Source: an uncultured Eubacteriales bacterium
GTDB lineage: Bacteria > Bacillota > Clostridia > Oscillospirales > Oscillospiraceae
Assembly: GCA_902496595.1 (NCBI GenBank)
Contig: CABVBV010000001.1
Span: 8,268-72,267 of the forward strand
DNA length: 64,000 nt
Direction of reading: 5' to 3'
Part shown: piece after piece, positions 17,925 to 27,135 of the stretch
How the letters are laid out: every line of letters starts with the position of its first letter
How positions within the stretch are numbered: position 1 is the stretch's first letter
Translations under genes and position numbers: made by a program
The notes under the pieces: generated by a model
What the model saw: the letters and a program-made list of their open reading frames with translations, nothing else
Told to the model about the DNA's origin: nothing
The model's database searches: none

Positions 17925-18662
17925 TTATGCGAGCGCAAGCAGCGATGTGAAGACCAAGCTCCAAAGCCGGCTCAGAGGCATGACCAGGAGCATGGCAGGC
18001 AGCATATCCGCCAGAGGGAAGTCTTTTATCCTCGCCATCCGCAGTCCGGTCGCAACGAGAAGGAAGCCTCCGCAGGCTTTGAAATCAGAGATCATTGACG
18101 GGGTCGTGAGCGGCATGACGAGCCGCGCCAGCGCAAACAGAAACAAAAACACGACAAGCTGGGGAACGGCTATGACCGATACCACCGCTCCGATATTGCA
18201 GGCAAAGATCAGCGCTGTGAACAGATCCAGCACAGCTTTTGACAGAAGTATCGTACTGTTGCCCGTCATGCCGGCGTCCAGGCAGCCGTAAATCCCAGTA
18301 CCGCTTGCACAAAGCAGGATTATTATCGTCACGGTCAGCGAGTTCGCCTCGCTTTCATCCGGCCCCGCCCTCTGCTCGAACACCCGCAGGCTGAGCAAGG
18401 AGTTTTGGAGCCGCCCTGCCGCTTTCTCTATGCCTTTTCCCAGCTTGCAGGCAAGGCCCAGCGCCGAGCCCAGCGTCAGAGCCAGTATCACTGCGGGCAT
18501 ATTCTCCATAAGGCAGATCGAATATATGCCCATGCCGGCGGCGCAGACTCCGAAGACCAGATTCATATTTGAAACAAACTGTGCCGAAAGCCGGCGCCCG
18601 ACAAGTACGCCGAGCAGCCCTCCGATCACCACAGCTGCAACGTCAGCGGCGATCCCGATCAT
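17925..18662 (-). CDS. DUF554 family membrane protein
   Basis: The protein has 245 residues and six or seven membrane segments. The start IGIAADVAAVVIGGLLGVLVGRRL and the later GAALGLACKLGKGIE and GGFLLVATGLRM segments match the DUF554 family of bacterial inner-membrane proteins, which has no established function. It lies 26 bases upstream of the larB start and probably shares its transcript. Because LarB serves a nickel cofactor, a transport role connected with that pathway is possible, but the sequence does not show it. Confidence 0.75.
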   Translation of the reverse strand: MIGIAADVAAVVIGGLLGVLVGRRLSAQFVSNMNLVFGVCAAGMGIYSICLMENMPAVILALTLGSALGLACKLGKGIEKAAGRLQNSLLSLRVFEQRAGPDESEANSLTVTIIILLCASGTGIYGCLDAGMTGNSTILLSKAVLDLFTALIFACNIGAVVSVIAVPQLVVFLFLFALARLVMPLTTPSMISDFKACGGFLLVATGLRMARIKDFPLADMLPAMLLVMPLSRLWSLVFTSLLALA

Positions 18663-18728
18663 ATCTGCCCCTTTCCGACGGCTATATCGATGCCGCTTTG
18701 AGCCGAAGCCGTCTGTATGTCTCGGAAC

Positions 18729-19910
18729 TCAGGCCTGGTCGACCACGAGATCCGGGTCATCGAATATTTCCGCGCATCTTGCCATGATCTTGATTATCGG
18801 CAGATGCTGCGGGCAGTGCCCCTCGCAGGCCCCGCACTGGATGCAGGTAGCGGGCTTGCCGAAGTTCTTTTCCGGGCCTGTCATGAAATCGTAGTGATGC
18901 TTGCCCTTTCCAACGAGGCCGTAAACGTCGACGTCATTCACGCAGTCTATCATGTCGCAGCAAGATATGTGCATAGGGCACAGGGGTACGCAATACCTGC
19001 AATGGGTGCATTGATAGGCCTTGTTGTTCTTCAGGTTCTCCACGACCTGGGCATACGCCGCTTTCTCCTCGTCTGTGAGCGGAGCGTTTTCCTTTACCGT
19101 CCTTACATTGTCCTGCATCTGCTCCAGAGTAGTCATCCCGCTGAACATACTGATAAGGCCGTCCAGTTGGAGAACCCACCTCAGCGCCCAGGCGGCGTTC
19201 GAGTCGTCGTTCAGCTTTTTGAATACGTCGGTGATTGCGGGCACATCCGCGCTGAGGATACCGCCTTTCACCGGCTCCATCACGAAAAACGGCTTTCTGT
19301 GTTTGAGCCAGGCCACCTCATAACAGCCCTTTGAATTTGGACTGATCGTCTCCCAGTCTGCGTAGTTGATCTGGAGCTGTACAACGTCCACCTCCGGGTG
19401 GGCGGTGAGGATTTTATCCAGGTTTTCCGGAGAGTCGTGGAACGAAAAGCCGATATGCTTTATCTTGCCTTCGGCTTTCATCTTCTGAACAAAGTCCCAA
19501 GCCCCCGTCCTCTCGCATCTCTCCGAGGTATTGAGCCTCAGCATATGGAACAGGAGGTAGTCTATGCAGTCCACTCCGAGGTGCTCCAACATCTCGTAAA
19601 ACAGCGGCTCCACCATTTTCGGGTCGTCGATGATGTGTACCGGCAGATTGTCAACGATGATATACGAATCCCGTGGATATCTGTCGATAAGCGTCTTTTT
19701 CAAAAACTCTTCGTTCTTTTCATATGCCCAGGCAGTATGGAATGTATTGAATCCGTTTGCCATAAAGTGATCTACCATCTTGCAGACGGTGTCGTAATCG
19801 TATTCCAGGTTGCCCTGAGTCCAGTTTGAGCCTTTTTTGGGCAATATCGGTACGCGCATATACCCAAAACCAAGTTTTGGATTCGATTCTCCAAGATATC
19901 TGTCCGCCAT
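18729..19910 (-). CDS. aldo/keto reductase with C-terminal ferredoxin domain
   Basis: The protein has 393 residues. The first 270 or so form an aldo/keto reductase barrel: GFGYMRVPI at the start, the catalytic-tyrosine region FHTAWAYEKNE, and IKHIGFSFHDSPE mid-barrel. The C-terminal 100 residues hold two cysteine clusters, CTHCRYCVPLCP and CIQCGACEGHCP, that would bind two [4Fe-4S] centres. This fused architecture is common in anaerobes, where the clusters probably pass electrons to a flavin or ferredoxin partner. It sits 41 bases after the MBL-fold gene and 66 before DUF554. The substrate is unknown; the surrounding operon suggests a carbonyl intermediate of the island's catabolic route. Confidence 0.85.
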   Translation of the reverse strand: MADRYLGESNPKLGFGYMRVPILPKKGSNWTQGNLEYDYDTVCKMVDHFMANGFNTFHTAWAYEKNEEFLKKTLIDRYPRDSYIIVDNLPVHIIDDPKMVEPLFYEMLEHLGVDCIDYLLFHMLRLNTSERCERTGAWDFVQKMKAEGKIKHIGFSFHDSPENLDKILTAHPEVDVVQLQINYADWETISPNSKGCYEVAWLKHRKPFFVMEPVKGGILSADVPAITDVFKKLNDDSNAAWALRWVLQLDGLISMFSGMTTLEQMQDNVRTVKENAPLTDEEKAAYAQVVENLKNNKAYQCTHCRYCVPLCPMHISCCDMIDCVNDVDVYGLVGKGKHHYDFMTGPEKNFGKPATCIQCGACEGHCPQHLPIIKIMARCAEIFDDPDLVVDQA

Positions 19911-19951
19911 CTCCTCATCCTCCTGTTTGATTCCGTGTTTTTTGCGGGCGA

Positions 19952-20668
19952 TCAGTGGTATATCTTCGCTCCATCCATCGAATACAGCTTTGCGTCAAAT
20001 CCTCCGTCCTCGGTGTCGAGATGCACCGCTTCCATTTCCACGCTCCCTCCGCTTTGGATCGCTTCCGCCAGTGCCAGCATCTTTTTCGCCTGCTCAATGC
20101 CCAAGACCATTGTGCCGTGGCAGCACATGACTGCGGATATCTTCTCACCCATGGCCAGCAGCTTTTCCATGCTGCCCATATATGCTCCGAGATCGGAATA
20201 TGCGAATTGGAGAAAAACCGGCCTGACCGATATCATGTCTCCGCCAAACAGCAATTTGTTGTCGGCGTCCAGCAGGCCTATTCCCCCGGGAGTGTGTCCA
20301 GGCAGCTCGAGCACTTCGATATTCCTGCCTCCCAGTTCAAAGACGAAACCCTCTCTAACGGCAGCCGTGTTCTTGTTTTTTCGGTGTATCCTGTCGTGCT
20401 CAAGCGGGTGTGCATACACCTGCCCGAACAGGCCGTCGCAGCCAATATGATCCATATGCCCGTGCGTGTTTACGAGCACAAGCGGTTTTTCGGTCACTGC
20501 CCTCGCCTTTTCCAAGACGTTAACCGTCCCGAAACCGGTGTCGATGACAAGCGCCTTCTCCGCTCCCGTCACAAGATATGAAATGCTGCCGCCGGTCGTC
20601 AGGGCATACACTCCGAGCCCCATCTCAAACGGAGGCAGCGAATCTGCATCCGGCAGGGTCAACTTCAT
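19952..20668 (-). CDS. MBL-fold metallo-hydrolase
   Basis: The protein has 238 residues from the ATG at 20668, which has AGGAGG 9 bases upstream; an in-frame ATG at 20692 lies before that site. The metal-binding motif HGHMDH (residues 69-74), the later LPGHTPGGIGL and the CHGTMVLG segment identify the metallo-beta-lactamase fold of the glyoxalase II/hydrolase type, normally with two zinc or iron ions. It lies between the FAD oxidoreductase and the aldo/keto reductase. A thioester or lactone hydrolase role would suit a catabolic operon, but the fold is too widely used to fix the substrate. Confidence 0.8.
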   Translation of the reverse strand: MKLTLPDADSLPPFEMGLGVYALTTGGSISYLVTGAEKALVIDTGFGTVNVLEKARAVTEKPLVLVNTHGHMDHIGCDGLFGQVYAHPLEHDRIHRKNKNTAAVREGFVFELGGRNIEVLELPGHTPGGIGLLDADNKLLFGGDMISVRPVFLQFAYSDLGAYMGSMEKLLAMGEKISAVMCCHGTMVLGIEQAKKMLALAEAIQSGGSVEMEAVHLDTEDGGFDAKLYSMDGAKIYH

Positions 20669-20709
20669 ATGGGTGCTCCTCCTTTCCTCCATACATAACC
20701 ATAAGTCCG

Positions 20710-20750
20710 GTGCAGCACACCGCCCGACGGCTTTCGGCAGTGTGCTGCAC
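20710..20750 (-). terminator. intercistronic hairpin after the FAD oxidoreductase
   Basis: An 11-bp perfect inverted repeat (GTGCAGCACAC / GTGTGCTGCAC) with a 19-base loop lies between the FAD oxidoreductase and the MBL-fold gene. There is no T run after it on the minus strand, so it is more likely an mRNA-processing, stability or partial attenuation element than a full terminator. Confidence 0.5.
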
Positions 20751-20760
20751 GAGTGTCACG

Positions 20761-22275
20761 TTAAAGGATGGCGCCCTGAGCTCTGAGAACGCTTTGGAGT
20801 TCCTCATAATCGCTCTCAAGGTCTCTCGGAACCTTGCCGTCCCTTGCGCAGAGTCCGGCAGCGACGCCGGCCGCCTGGCCGGTCACCATCGTCTGATGCA
20901 GGTAACGGAGATACGACGGCCTGTCGGTGGAAACGCACTTGCCCGCGGCGAGCAGGCCGTCGACGTCCTTCGGAACCAGGCAGCGGTAAGGTATGTCATA
21001 GGAACCGCCGTCCTTCGGATAGGCAAGGTCGCTCTTTGTCACGACTACCTTGTCTCCATCGTGTATTGAAGTGCCCGTCGCCGCCACATGGTTGAGCGTA
21101 TCCCCCGACGCCACATGGTAGCCGCCGGCCTTGAAACTGCTGCGCCCTATCGAGTCCGGGAACTTCCTCGCGTCTTCAACATCATCTCTGGTCAGGATAT
21201 AGTCGCCCACTATGCGCGGCCCTTCGCGGAGCCTCACTTCGGTGCACACTTTCGTGATATATGCGTTTTTGAAGCCGGGCACATAGTTCTTGAAGAAACG
21301 CCAGGCGATCATATCCTGCTTTCTGCACTCGATGTTGCAGCGGCTGAGATCCCAGGCGCTTGTGGGCAGGGCGTTGTCCACCTGGGACGAGTGTTGGAAA
21401 TGCGCCTGGATATGCCCCCCTTCCCTTGGGAGGATGAAGAAGCCGACGCCCGAGTACGGATGCCAGTCCCCATTGTTCAAGGCCATATCCCGCAGTTCAT
21501 AAAAGCCCATCATCTCTCCCAGTTCTGTCGGGTCGTGAGCAGTGCGGTACATATTTTTAACGTCTTCTTCCGTATTTGCGCCGTCAAACGGAAGTATCAG
21601 CTGCCTGAAAGACAGTTGATCCGGATGCGAACGCACATATTCGAGAAGTTTGTCCCAGTCTACGCCGTCGACTGTGAATGCCAGCGAATGCGGCTGAACC
21701 TGATCTCTCGGCACCATATCGCACTTTACCCCGGCCTGAAGCGATACATATCCTTCGCCGGTGCAATCGATGACCACTTTGGCGGGCAACTCGTTCCTTC
21801 CGTCCGCATTCTCCACCACTACACCCGTTACCTTGTTGCCCTCTTTCGTCACTCCGACCACAAGAGTATCCAGGAGCAGGGTCACGTTCTCTTCCTCCAT
21901 CATCTCGAACATCAGGTATGTCCACCACTCCGGGTCGACATACGAGAAACTGTACCCGGCCTTCAGGCGCACGGGATAGTTGAGATGCGGCAGGGCGTGG
22001 CCGCTCTTGTAAAGCCTCTGATGCGTCTCTTCCACGATACCGCCGACATCCCTCTCCCCTCTGGGGTTGAACAGGCGCGCATAGGCAAAGCCCGGAGGGC
22101 CGGAAACGCTCATCTGCCCGCCCAAAGAGCCCGTTCTCTCAATCAGCAGGGTCTTCGCTCCGGTTCTGGCGCAGGATATAGCCGCCGCCACTCCCGATGT
22201 GCCACCTCCGCACACTATCACGTCAAACTTGTCCTCATAACTGCCTACATTATTCATGCATTCACAGTAGCCCAT
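20761..22275 (-). CDS. FAD-dependent oxidoreductase (FAD_oxidored type)
   Basis: The protein has 504 residues. A dinucleotide-binding GGGTSG (23-28) follows FDVIVC, and LLIERTGSLGGQMSVSG completes the FAD site typical of the PF12831-type flavoproteins related to fumarate reductase and succinate dehydrogenase. The C-terminal DVDGLLAAGKCVSTDRPSYLRYLHQTMVTGQAAGVAAGL is also family-typical. The protein has no signal peptide and is probably soluble. AAGGAG sits 7 bases before the ATG at 22275. It is the second gene of the operon after the UGSC-like protein. Family members oxidise or reduce carbon-carbon bonds of organic acids; the substrate here is unknown. Confidence 0.85.
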   Translation of the reverse strand: MGYCECMNNVGSYEDKFDVIVCGGGTSGVAAAISCARTGAKTLLIERTGSLGGQMSVSGPPGFAYARLFNPRGERDVGGIVEETHQRLYKSGHALPHLNYPVRLKAGYSFSYVDPEWWTYLMFEMMEEENVTLLLDTLVVGVTKEGNKVTGVVVENADGRNELPAKVVIDCTGEGYVSLQAGVKCDMVPRDQVQPHSLAFTVDGVDWDKLLEYVRSHPDQLSFRQLILPFDGANTEEDVKNMYRTAHDPTELGEMMGFYELRDMALNNGDWHPYSGVGFFILPREGGHIQAHFQHSSQVDNALPTSAWDLSRCNIECRKQDMIAWRFFKNYVPGFKNAYITKVCTEVRLREGPRIVGDYILTRDDVEDARKFPDSIGRSSFKAGGYHVASGDTLNHVAATGTSIHDGDKVVVTKSDLAYPKDGGSYDIPYRCLVPKDVDGLLAAGKCVSTDRPSYLRYLHQTMVTGQAAGVAAGLCARDGKVPRDLESDYEELQSVLRAQGAIL

Positions 22276-22306
22276 AATATTACTCCTTTATATATAGCTG
22301 TACTAT

Positions 22307-24016
22307 TTATTTTTTATAATCATCTATGCTGCGGGCGATCGTTCCGTCGGGAAGCCTAAGCGGCTCCACTATTCCCTCGCTGTGCAGAGCCCACGGCAGG
22401 ATGATGCCGTCATGGCCTCCCCTTCCGCCAATTGTCACTATCTCCACATCGTCAGGCGTGCGGGTGACGGGCAGCGGATGGCGGTTCGCCCACTCCTTGG
22501 GCCTGACAGGTACGAGTCCCCGGCCGTTTACCATGGCGTTATCGTGGTAAACATACTGGTGGATATGTTCCCGTATCATATGCTTGGTGTATCCGTCGCG
22601 CTTGAGGAGCATGGCGTGATCCGGGGTGAGGCACATGACAAGCGGCCCGGGCATATAGGCGTTGTTGGAGCCCAGAGTTGTGCAGCAGGCAGTCAGTGTA
22701 TCGAGCAGATCGTGGCCGTTCAAGCTGAGGAAGTCGATTACATCGTGTATGGGTTCGGCCTTCAACATATACACTGTGGTCGTGTCCGAATCGTAATGCT
22801 CTTCATTTATCATGCTCCACTGCGCCAGCTCGGGCTCTTCGGCAAAGCAGAACGTGAACTCCGCCTGAGAGGCGATGCAGTCCAGGTCGCAGACCCCGGG
22901 GACGCTCCTGAGCACATTCATGATGACCAGATTTATCGCTCTGCCGATAGTTGCGTTCTCCGGCCAGCCGGGGCCCTGGCAGCCCTGTTTTCCTGAAATG
23001 CCGATCTGCTGTGCGATCGGGCCTGAAACAATGCAGAGATTGCCTCCCGGATGCGACGTAGTGACGGACTGGTTGAAATTGTACAACGGGCTGTTCAGAG
23101 CCTTAAAGGCTGCGACCAACACCGGCATGGCGTGGGGCTTGCACCCGGCCATGACCGCCGCAACGGCAACATCCTTCACTGTTATCTCCTTGCCGGACGG
23201 GCCCGACGCATCCACAAGTTTCGTGTTCTCGTCCCAAGGACAATATTCCAGCATGGCTTCGTAACGCCGTTTCGTGGGAGGTATGACAGGCAGCCCGTCG
23301 CACAAGTGCTCGGCATTCAGATATTCCATCACTTCCTCCATATATGCCCCGGGCTCCGACGACTTCTGCGCGTCATAGTCGATCTTCAGAGGCAGCAGGC
23401 CGTCGGCTCTGGGCGGCACCTTGTCGATCTTGAAATCGATATGCGCCAGGCGCTCCAGTTCTTCGCCGTTTGAAGTGAGCCCGCCGAGTATGTAATCCCA
23501 CTTCAAATCCACCTGCGCCGCGACCTCTTCGACCGTGCTACCCTGATAGATGTCGACAGAGCAGAGGCAGAGGTTTCCGGCCCTGTACACCCCGACTCCC
23601 TCCGTTATGCTGCTTCCCGGTGGCGCGGTCATGTAGACCGTCGGAATGCCCAGCTTCTCAAGGGCAATGGAAAGAACCGTGGTCGACGACGAGGTGCCCA
23701 TGTCTCCGAAAGCAACTATGGCCGCTACCGGCTTCTCCTCCGCGAGCATCTTCGCGTACTCGCCCAGCTTCTCCGCATTCTTGCCCCTCACTGTCTCGGT
23801 ATACTCCACCCACAGCGACGGGTCGCATCCAATTTCAACAAGTCGTTCCTTGATCCGGTCGAACACCGTATAATAGTTGCAAAACCCCAGCTTCGTGTTA
23901 TTGTAAAAAAGGATCTTGCCGCGTTTCAGCTCCTCCAACGTCGGCCGTTCGGCCAGACTGATCTTCTCTCGTTTCTGTATCCCTCTCGGATCCAGGATCT
24001 GCTCAACATTGCTCAT
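22307..24016 (-). CDS. UGSC-like domain fused to a 'DGLPVIPPT' domain
   Basis: The protein has 569 residues. The N-terminal ~200 residues look like the UGSC selenoprotein family: an early RG, a VAAIVAFGDMGTSSSTTVLSIALEKLGIPTV core, and no other catalytic motif. In that family the motif is GD-U/C-G-S-C-T-S; here the positions normally holding Sec/Cys and the second Cys are Met and Ser, so the usual redox chemistry is probably lost. The C-terminal 320 residues start with LCDGLPVIPPT, a module that I recall as a separate protein encoded next to UGSC genes. The fusion therefore joins two partners. It is the first gene of its operon and the most likely source of a novel activity in the island. Confidence 0.6.
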   Translation of the reverse strand: MSNVEQILDPRGIQKREKISLAERPTLEELKRGKILFYNNTKLGFCNYYTVFDRIKERLVEIGCDPSLWVEYTETVRGKNAEKLGEYAKMLAEEKPVAAIVAFGDMGTSSSTTVLSIALEKLGIPTVYMTAPPGSSITEGVGVYRAGNLCLCSVDIYQGSTVEEVAAQVDLKWDYILGGLTSNGEELERLAHIDFKIDKVPPRADGLLPLKIDYDAQKSSEPGAYMEEVMEYLNAEHLCDGLPVIPPTKRRYEAMLEYCPWDENTKLVDASGPSGKEITVKDVAVAAVMAGCKPHAMPVLVAAFKALNSPLYNFNQSVTTSHPGGNLCIVSGPIAQQIGISGKQGCQGPGWPENATIGRAINLVIMNVLRSVPGVCDLDCIASQAEFTFCFAEEPELAQWSMINEEHYDSDTTTVYMLKAEPIHDVIDFLSLNGHDLLDTLTACCTTLGSNNAYMPGPLVMCLTPDHAMLLKRDGYTKHMIREHIHQYVYHDNAMVNGRGLVPVRPKEWANRHPLPVTRTPDDVEIVTIGGRGGHDGIILPWALHSEGIVEPLRLPDGTIARSIDDYKK

Positions 24017-24090
24017 TCGTTCTGCTCCTTTCAGGCGGCTGGCCTTTACGTTATATTGCCGGATTATCCTGCGGTTTTCCTCCTATTTAT

Positions 24091-24119
24091 ATTATAATTT
24101 TCTGAATATTGACTTTCAA
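24091..24119 (-). promoter_or_regulatory. promoter of the UGSC-like/larB operon
   Basis: On the minus strand TTGAAA (24114-24119) and a perfect TATAAT (24091-24096) are separated by 17 bases. Transcription would begin near 24084, leaving a leader of about 70 bases before the ATG at 24016. The -35 box lies 13 bases from the 34-bp repeat element at 24133-24166. Confidence 0.75.
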
Positions 24120-24132
24120 CACCGCGTGATTC

Positions 24133-24166
24133 ATTGTCAATTCCAAAGTATTGACGAAAAGTTGAC
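24133..24166. promoter_or_regulatory. three-half-site operator, copy 1
   Basis: The element is ATTGTCAAT, nine variable bases, TTGAC, one base, then AAAAGTTGAC. It holds one GTCAA and two TTGAC half-sites. The same element with identical internal spacing recurs at 31638-31671, and both copies sit exactly 13 bases upstream of the -35 box of a minus-strand operon. The right end also overlaps the -35 box of the divergent regulator. This geometry fits an activator of the operons that represses its own gene. The binding protein is unproven; the HTH protein encoded at 24228 is the obvious candidate. Confidence 0.7.
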
Positions 24167-24190
24167 AGGCGTTCCGCGGACGTGTTATCA
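24162..24190 (+). promoter_or_regulatory. promoter of the divergent HTH regulator
   Basis: TTGACA (24162-24167) is followed after 17 bases by TTATCA (24185-24190). The -35 box is part of the second TTGAC half-site of the operator, so a protein bound there would block RNA polymerase and give autorepression. Confidence 0.55.
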
Positions 24191-24227
24191 TGTGTTCAAG
24201 ATAAAAATGTGTATGGGAGAAAAGACG

Positions 24228-25715
24228 ATGAGCGGAACATACAACACCAACCTCGAAACACTTATGAGAGCCATGCGCATCAACAGCCGCAGTCTGTCCG
24301 AGATGTTGAACGTACACTACTCTCTGGTCAGCAAGTGGCTCAACGGGAAACGGCCTCTCAAGCAAAATTCGGCGTATTTGAAGCAGATCGTGGAAATCAT
24401 GCTGAACCTCGACAAGCCGAATTATTTTTCCACGATCAAGCTGATCCTGTCAGAATGCTATCCTGCGGAAGACATCAACTTCAGGGACAACATGGCCGTA
24501 TATCTGAGCCATTATCTTGCGACCGACAACCCGGCAGCCGCGAACACGGCCTCGTGGGACGCTGTCGACCGCAGCAAGATAAGCCATCGGTGCAAGCTGG
24601 ATGTCTATATGAATGCATCGGGGCGGCAGAGCGCCCTCTTTCGTCTGCTGGACTCTGCTCTGGCCCTGCCGGGGGGTCAGGAGATACTGGTATACGGAAG
24701 AGAATCGGTAAAGTGGAGGACTTCCAAGAACTCCTTCGACTATCTCTCCATACTTCAGGCAAAGCAGCTGGAGACGCTAAAGAAGGGCAACCATTTTACC
24801 GTTCTCCACACCATGGACAGAGGCGACGATGAGCTGGTACAGAACATCCTGCATTGGGTGCCGATACACCTGACCGGGAAAACCAGGGCTCTGTATATTC
24901 CGGAATACACAGATTCGCCCATAAAAACCTCCGTGACCATCCTCAAAGGGAAGTCCGTCATGTTCGGCATTTCCTCAGACAGCCAGAGTTCGATGCTGAC
25001 GACCTACTATTCGACCGATATGCCCGTAGTGAACAAAGCGGAGGAATATTTCGACTCGCTAAGGGCCGGGAGCATCCCGCTCTTTGAGAACGGGAGCAGC
25101 GAAGACACCACGAACCTGTCTCTGCAGCTCTCCGCCAGAAGCGGCAATTCCTTTCAGTACTGCACGCTGCCCTTCCAGTTCTGCTTTGGGAGCTGTGATT
25201 TTCGCCGACTTTTTATGGAAAACAAGATCGAGAGCGACGTATTCTCAAACGCCATGACCTTCTGCGAACTGGATCAGAAGCGGCTGCTGTCATCTCTTGA
25301 CAGCCGGAGCACACGTCTGCTGATACCCTATACTCAGCTTGAAAAAGCGCTTGACGAAGGGGCCCGTGTCAGTTACTGCAACTGGCTCACGGGCAAGAGC
25401 CTCTATGTCTCGCCCGACATGGTGCGACTTATTTGCAGGAGACTATGCCGGGCTCTCGACTCCACTCCAAACCTGTCCGTCGCGCTCGTCCGGGATTTCC
25501 CTCTGGAAAACGCAAGGAATCTGACCCTGCTGACAAAAGAAAACTTCGCTTTTCTTGTCAACATGGCTTCCGACGACGTTCCCGGGCCGCTGATAATAAA
25601 AGAACCTACCATCGTCATGTCGCTCTATCACTACATCGACAAGGTCTGGAGAGCCACGCCCAAAATACACAAGGAGAAGGAAAGCGTTATTCAGATCCTG
25701 CAAAAGCTGTTTTGA
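24228..25715 (+). CDS. HTH transcriptional regulator with large unknown C-terminal domain
   Basis: The protein has 495 residues from the ATG at 24228, preceded by GGGAG at about 8 bases. Residues about 5-55 form an XRE/lambda-repressor-like helix-turn-helix (LETLMRAMRINSRSLSEMLNVHYSLVSKWLNGKRPL). The remaining 430 residues are soluble, of mixed secondary structure and unlike any sensor domain I know. It diverges from the UGSC-like operon and converges on the SLC13 permease gene, with the two stop codons only four bases apart and no room for a terminator. Position, and the operator copies at both flanking operons, make it the probable regulator of the whole island. Confidence 0.7.
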   Translation: MSGTYNTNLETLMRAMRINSRSLSEMLNVHYSLVSKWLNGKRPLKQNSAYLKQIVEIMLNLDKPNYFSTIKLILSECYPAEDINFRDNMAVYLSHYLATDNPAAANTASWDAVDRSKISHRCKLDVYMNASGRQSALFRLLDSALALPGGQEILVYGRESVKWRTSKNSFDYLSILQAKQLETLKKGNHFTVLHTMDRGDDELVQNILHWVPIHLTGKTRALYIPEYTDSPIKTSVTILKGKSVMFGISSDSQSSMLTTYYSTDMPVVNKAEEYFDSLRAGSIPLFENGSSEDTTNLSLQLSARSGNSFQYCTLPFQFCFGSCDFRRLFMENKIESDVFSNAMTFCELDQKRLLSSLDSRSTRLLIPYTQLEKALDEGARVSYCNWLTGKSLYVSPDMVRLICRRLCRALDSTPNLSVALVRDFPLENARNLTLLTKENFAFLVNMASDDVPGPLIIKEPTIVMSLYHYIDKVWRATPKIHKEKESVIQILQKLF

Positions 25716-25719
25716 GCGC

Positions 25720-27135
25720 TCAACCTCCGAGTATGCCCAGTGCGCTCCACCACGGCAAATCGACCAGCAGCAGCACCAGCAGCACCGCCGCCGTAAGCGG
25801 AAGCGCCATTTTCAGGCTGTCGCGCTCGTCGTACATACCGCAGCCAATGCCCATCAGGATATTGATGTGCTGATATGAGAAGACGTACTGTCCAAAGATC
25901 GCCGTGTAGCATATCATGGTGCAGCTCAAAGCCGTGAGTCCTGTGCCGGCCGTACACAGCAGCATTGCGGGGATTATCACCGAGTTTGCGGCGATAGTGC
26001 TTCCCAGGCACACATGAAGGAGCATACTGAACAAAGCGACCTCTGCCGCCAGCAGCCAGATGTTCCCCGGAAGGGAAGAAGACGGAGGTAGAATGTTTGA
26101 CGTTATCCACCCCGTCATTCCCGACGCTGAACCGACTTTTCCTATCGCCACCGCCGCTGTCAGGTAGACGACCGTATCTACGGGAACCGCCTTCCAGCTG
26201 TCCTTGTCCGTCAAGCCGCCGACGACCGGGACAGACATCAGCATTGCGATACCCATGGTCGTCCACGCAACGTTTATGCCGTGTATCCCGTCTGTCAGCC
26301 AGATGAGTATCGCAGCAGACAGCCATATCGCAGTCTTCTTCTCTCTCAGGCTTAACGGCCCCATTGCCCGAAGCCGTTCCGCTATCGCTTCCCTGTCCAG
26401 CTCAAAGGGCTCTTTCGACCTGAACACTAGCAGGATGACCAGGCAATACACGGCTGTGAGGACTATGCCGGGCAGCCCCATCACTTTGAGCCATTCCAGC
26501 CAGGACAGCGATATGCCGGAAAATCCGAGCACGAGGCTGTTCATGCTGGCAGCTCCCGTCTGAAAGATAAAGCACGTTGGTATCGAAGCCGCGAAAACGG
26601 AGTAGCCTGCCGCCACGGCATCCCTGCGGCTCAGCCTCGCGGCCTCAGCCGCCTCTTTTACTACTTCCACAAGGATAAACGCTCTCGGCCACGGGTTGGG
26701 GATAAGCAGGGTCAAAAATGTGGACAGGACGAACACCGAGATGATAAGGCTCCGGAATGAATCGACAAATTTCAGTATGAAAACATAGGACAGGCGCTCA
26801 CATATGCCCGATCGCACCACAGCTTCCGCTATGATGAACGAGCCGATAACCAGCCATACCACTCCGTCCGTCCATGCCCCGAACACCTCGGCGGGGCTCC
26901 CGACGCGGAAGACCACAAGCATGATCAGGTACAGCCCCGCCACGAAGCTGGGCTCTGCCACCCCGAAGATCCAGAAGGCCACCGCAGCCACGGTGAAGCC
27001 CAGGCACAGCCTCCCGTCTCCAGTCAGTCCATCTCCGGCCAGAGCGCAGACGGCGGCTGCGGCCCCGGCTCCGAGCAGCATCAAAAGCAGTTTCCGCAGC
27101 TCTCCGCCCATTCCCTTCCCTTGCCGGAGCTTCAT
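25720..27135 (-). CDS. SLC13/DASS-type anion permease
   Basis: The protein has 471 residues and about eleven membrane segments (for example VAFWIFGVAEPSFVAGLYLIMLVVF and, near the C-terminus, TAGTGLTALSCTMICYTAIFGQYVFS). The overall layout and segments such as PNPWPRAFILVEVVKEAAEAA and NSVIIPAMLLC fit the divalent-anion:sodium/arsenite permease superfamily (SLC13/CitT), which imports di- and tricarboxylates or sulfate. Its ATG overlaps the stop of the iron-dependent alcohol dehydrogenase gene by 4 bases (ATGA). With a TRAP transporter in the same operon, the island encodes two distinct carboxylate-type carriers. Confidence 0.75.
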   Translation of the reverse strand: MKLRQGKGMGGELRKLLLMLLGAGAAAAVCALAGDGLTGDGRLCLGFTVAAVAFWIFGVAEPSFVAGLYLIMLVVFRVGSPAEVFGAWTDGVVWLVIGSFIIAEAVVRSGICERLSYVFILKFVDSFRSLIISVFVLSTFLTLLIPNPWPRAFILVEVVKEAAEAARLSRRDAVAAGYSVFAASIPTCFIFQTGAASMNSLVLGFSGISLSWLEWLKVMGLPGIVLTAVYCLVILLVFRSKEPFELDREAIAERLRAMGPLSLREKKTAIWLSAAILIWLTDGIHGINVAWTTMGIAMLMSVPVVGGLTDKDSWKAVPVDTVVYLTAAVAIGKVGSASGMTGWITSNILPPSSSLPGNIWLLAAEVALFSMLLHVCLGSTIAANSVIIPAMLLCTAGTGLTALSCTMICYTAIFGQYVFSYQHINILMGIGCGMYDERDSLKMALPLTAAVLLVLLLVDLPWWSALGILGG

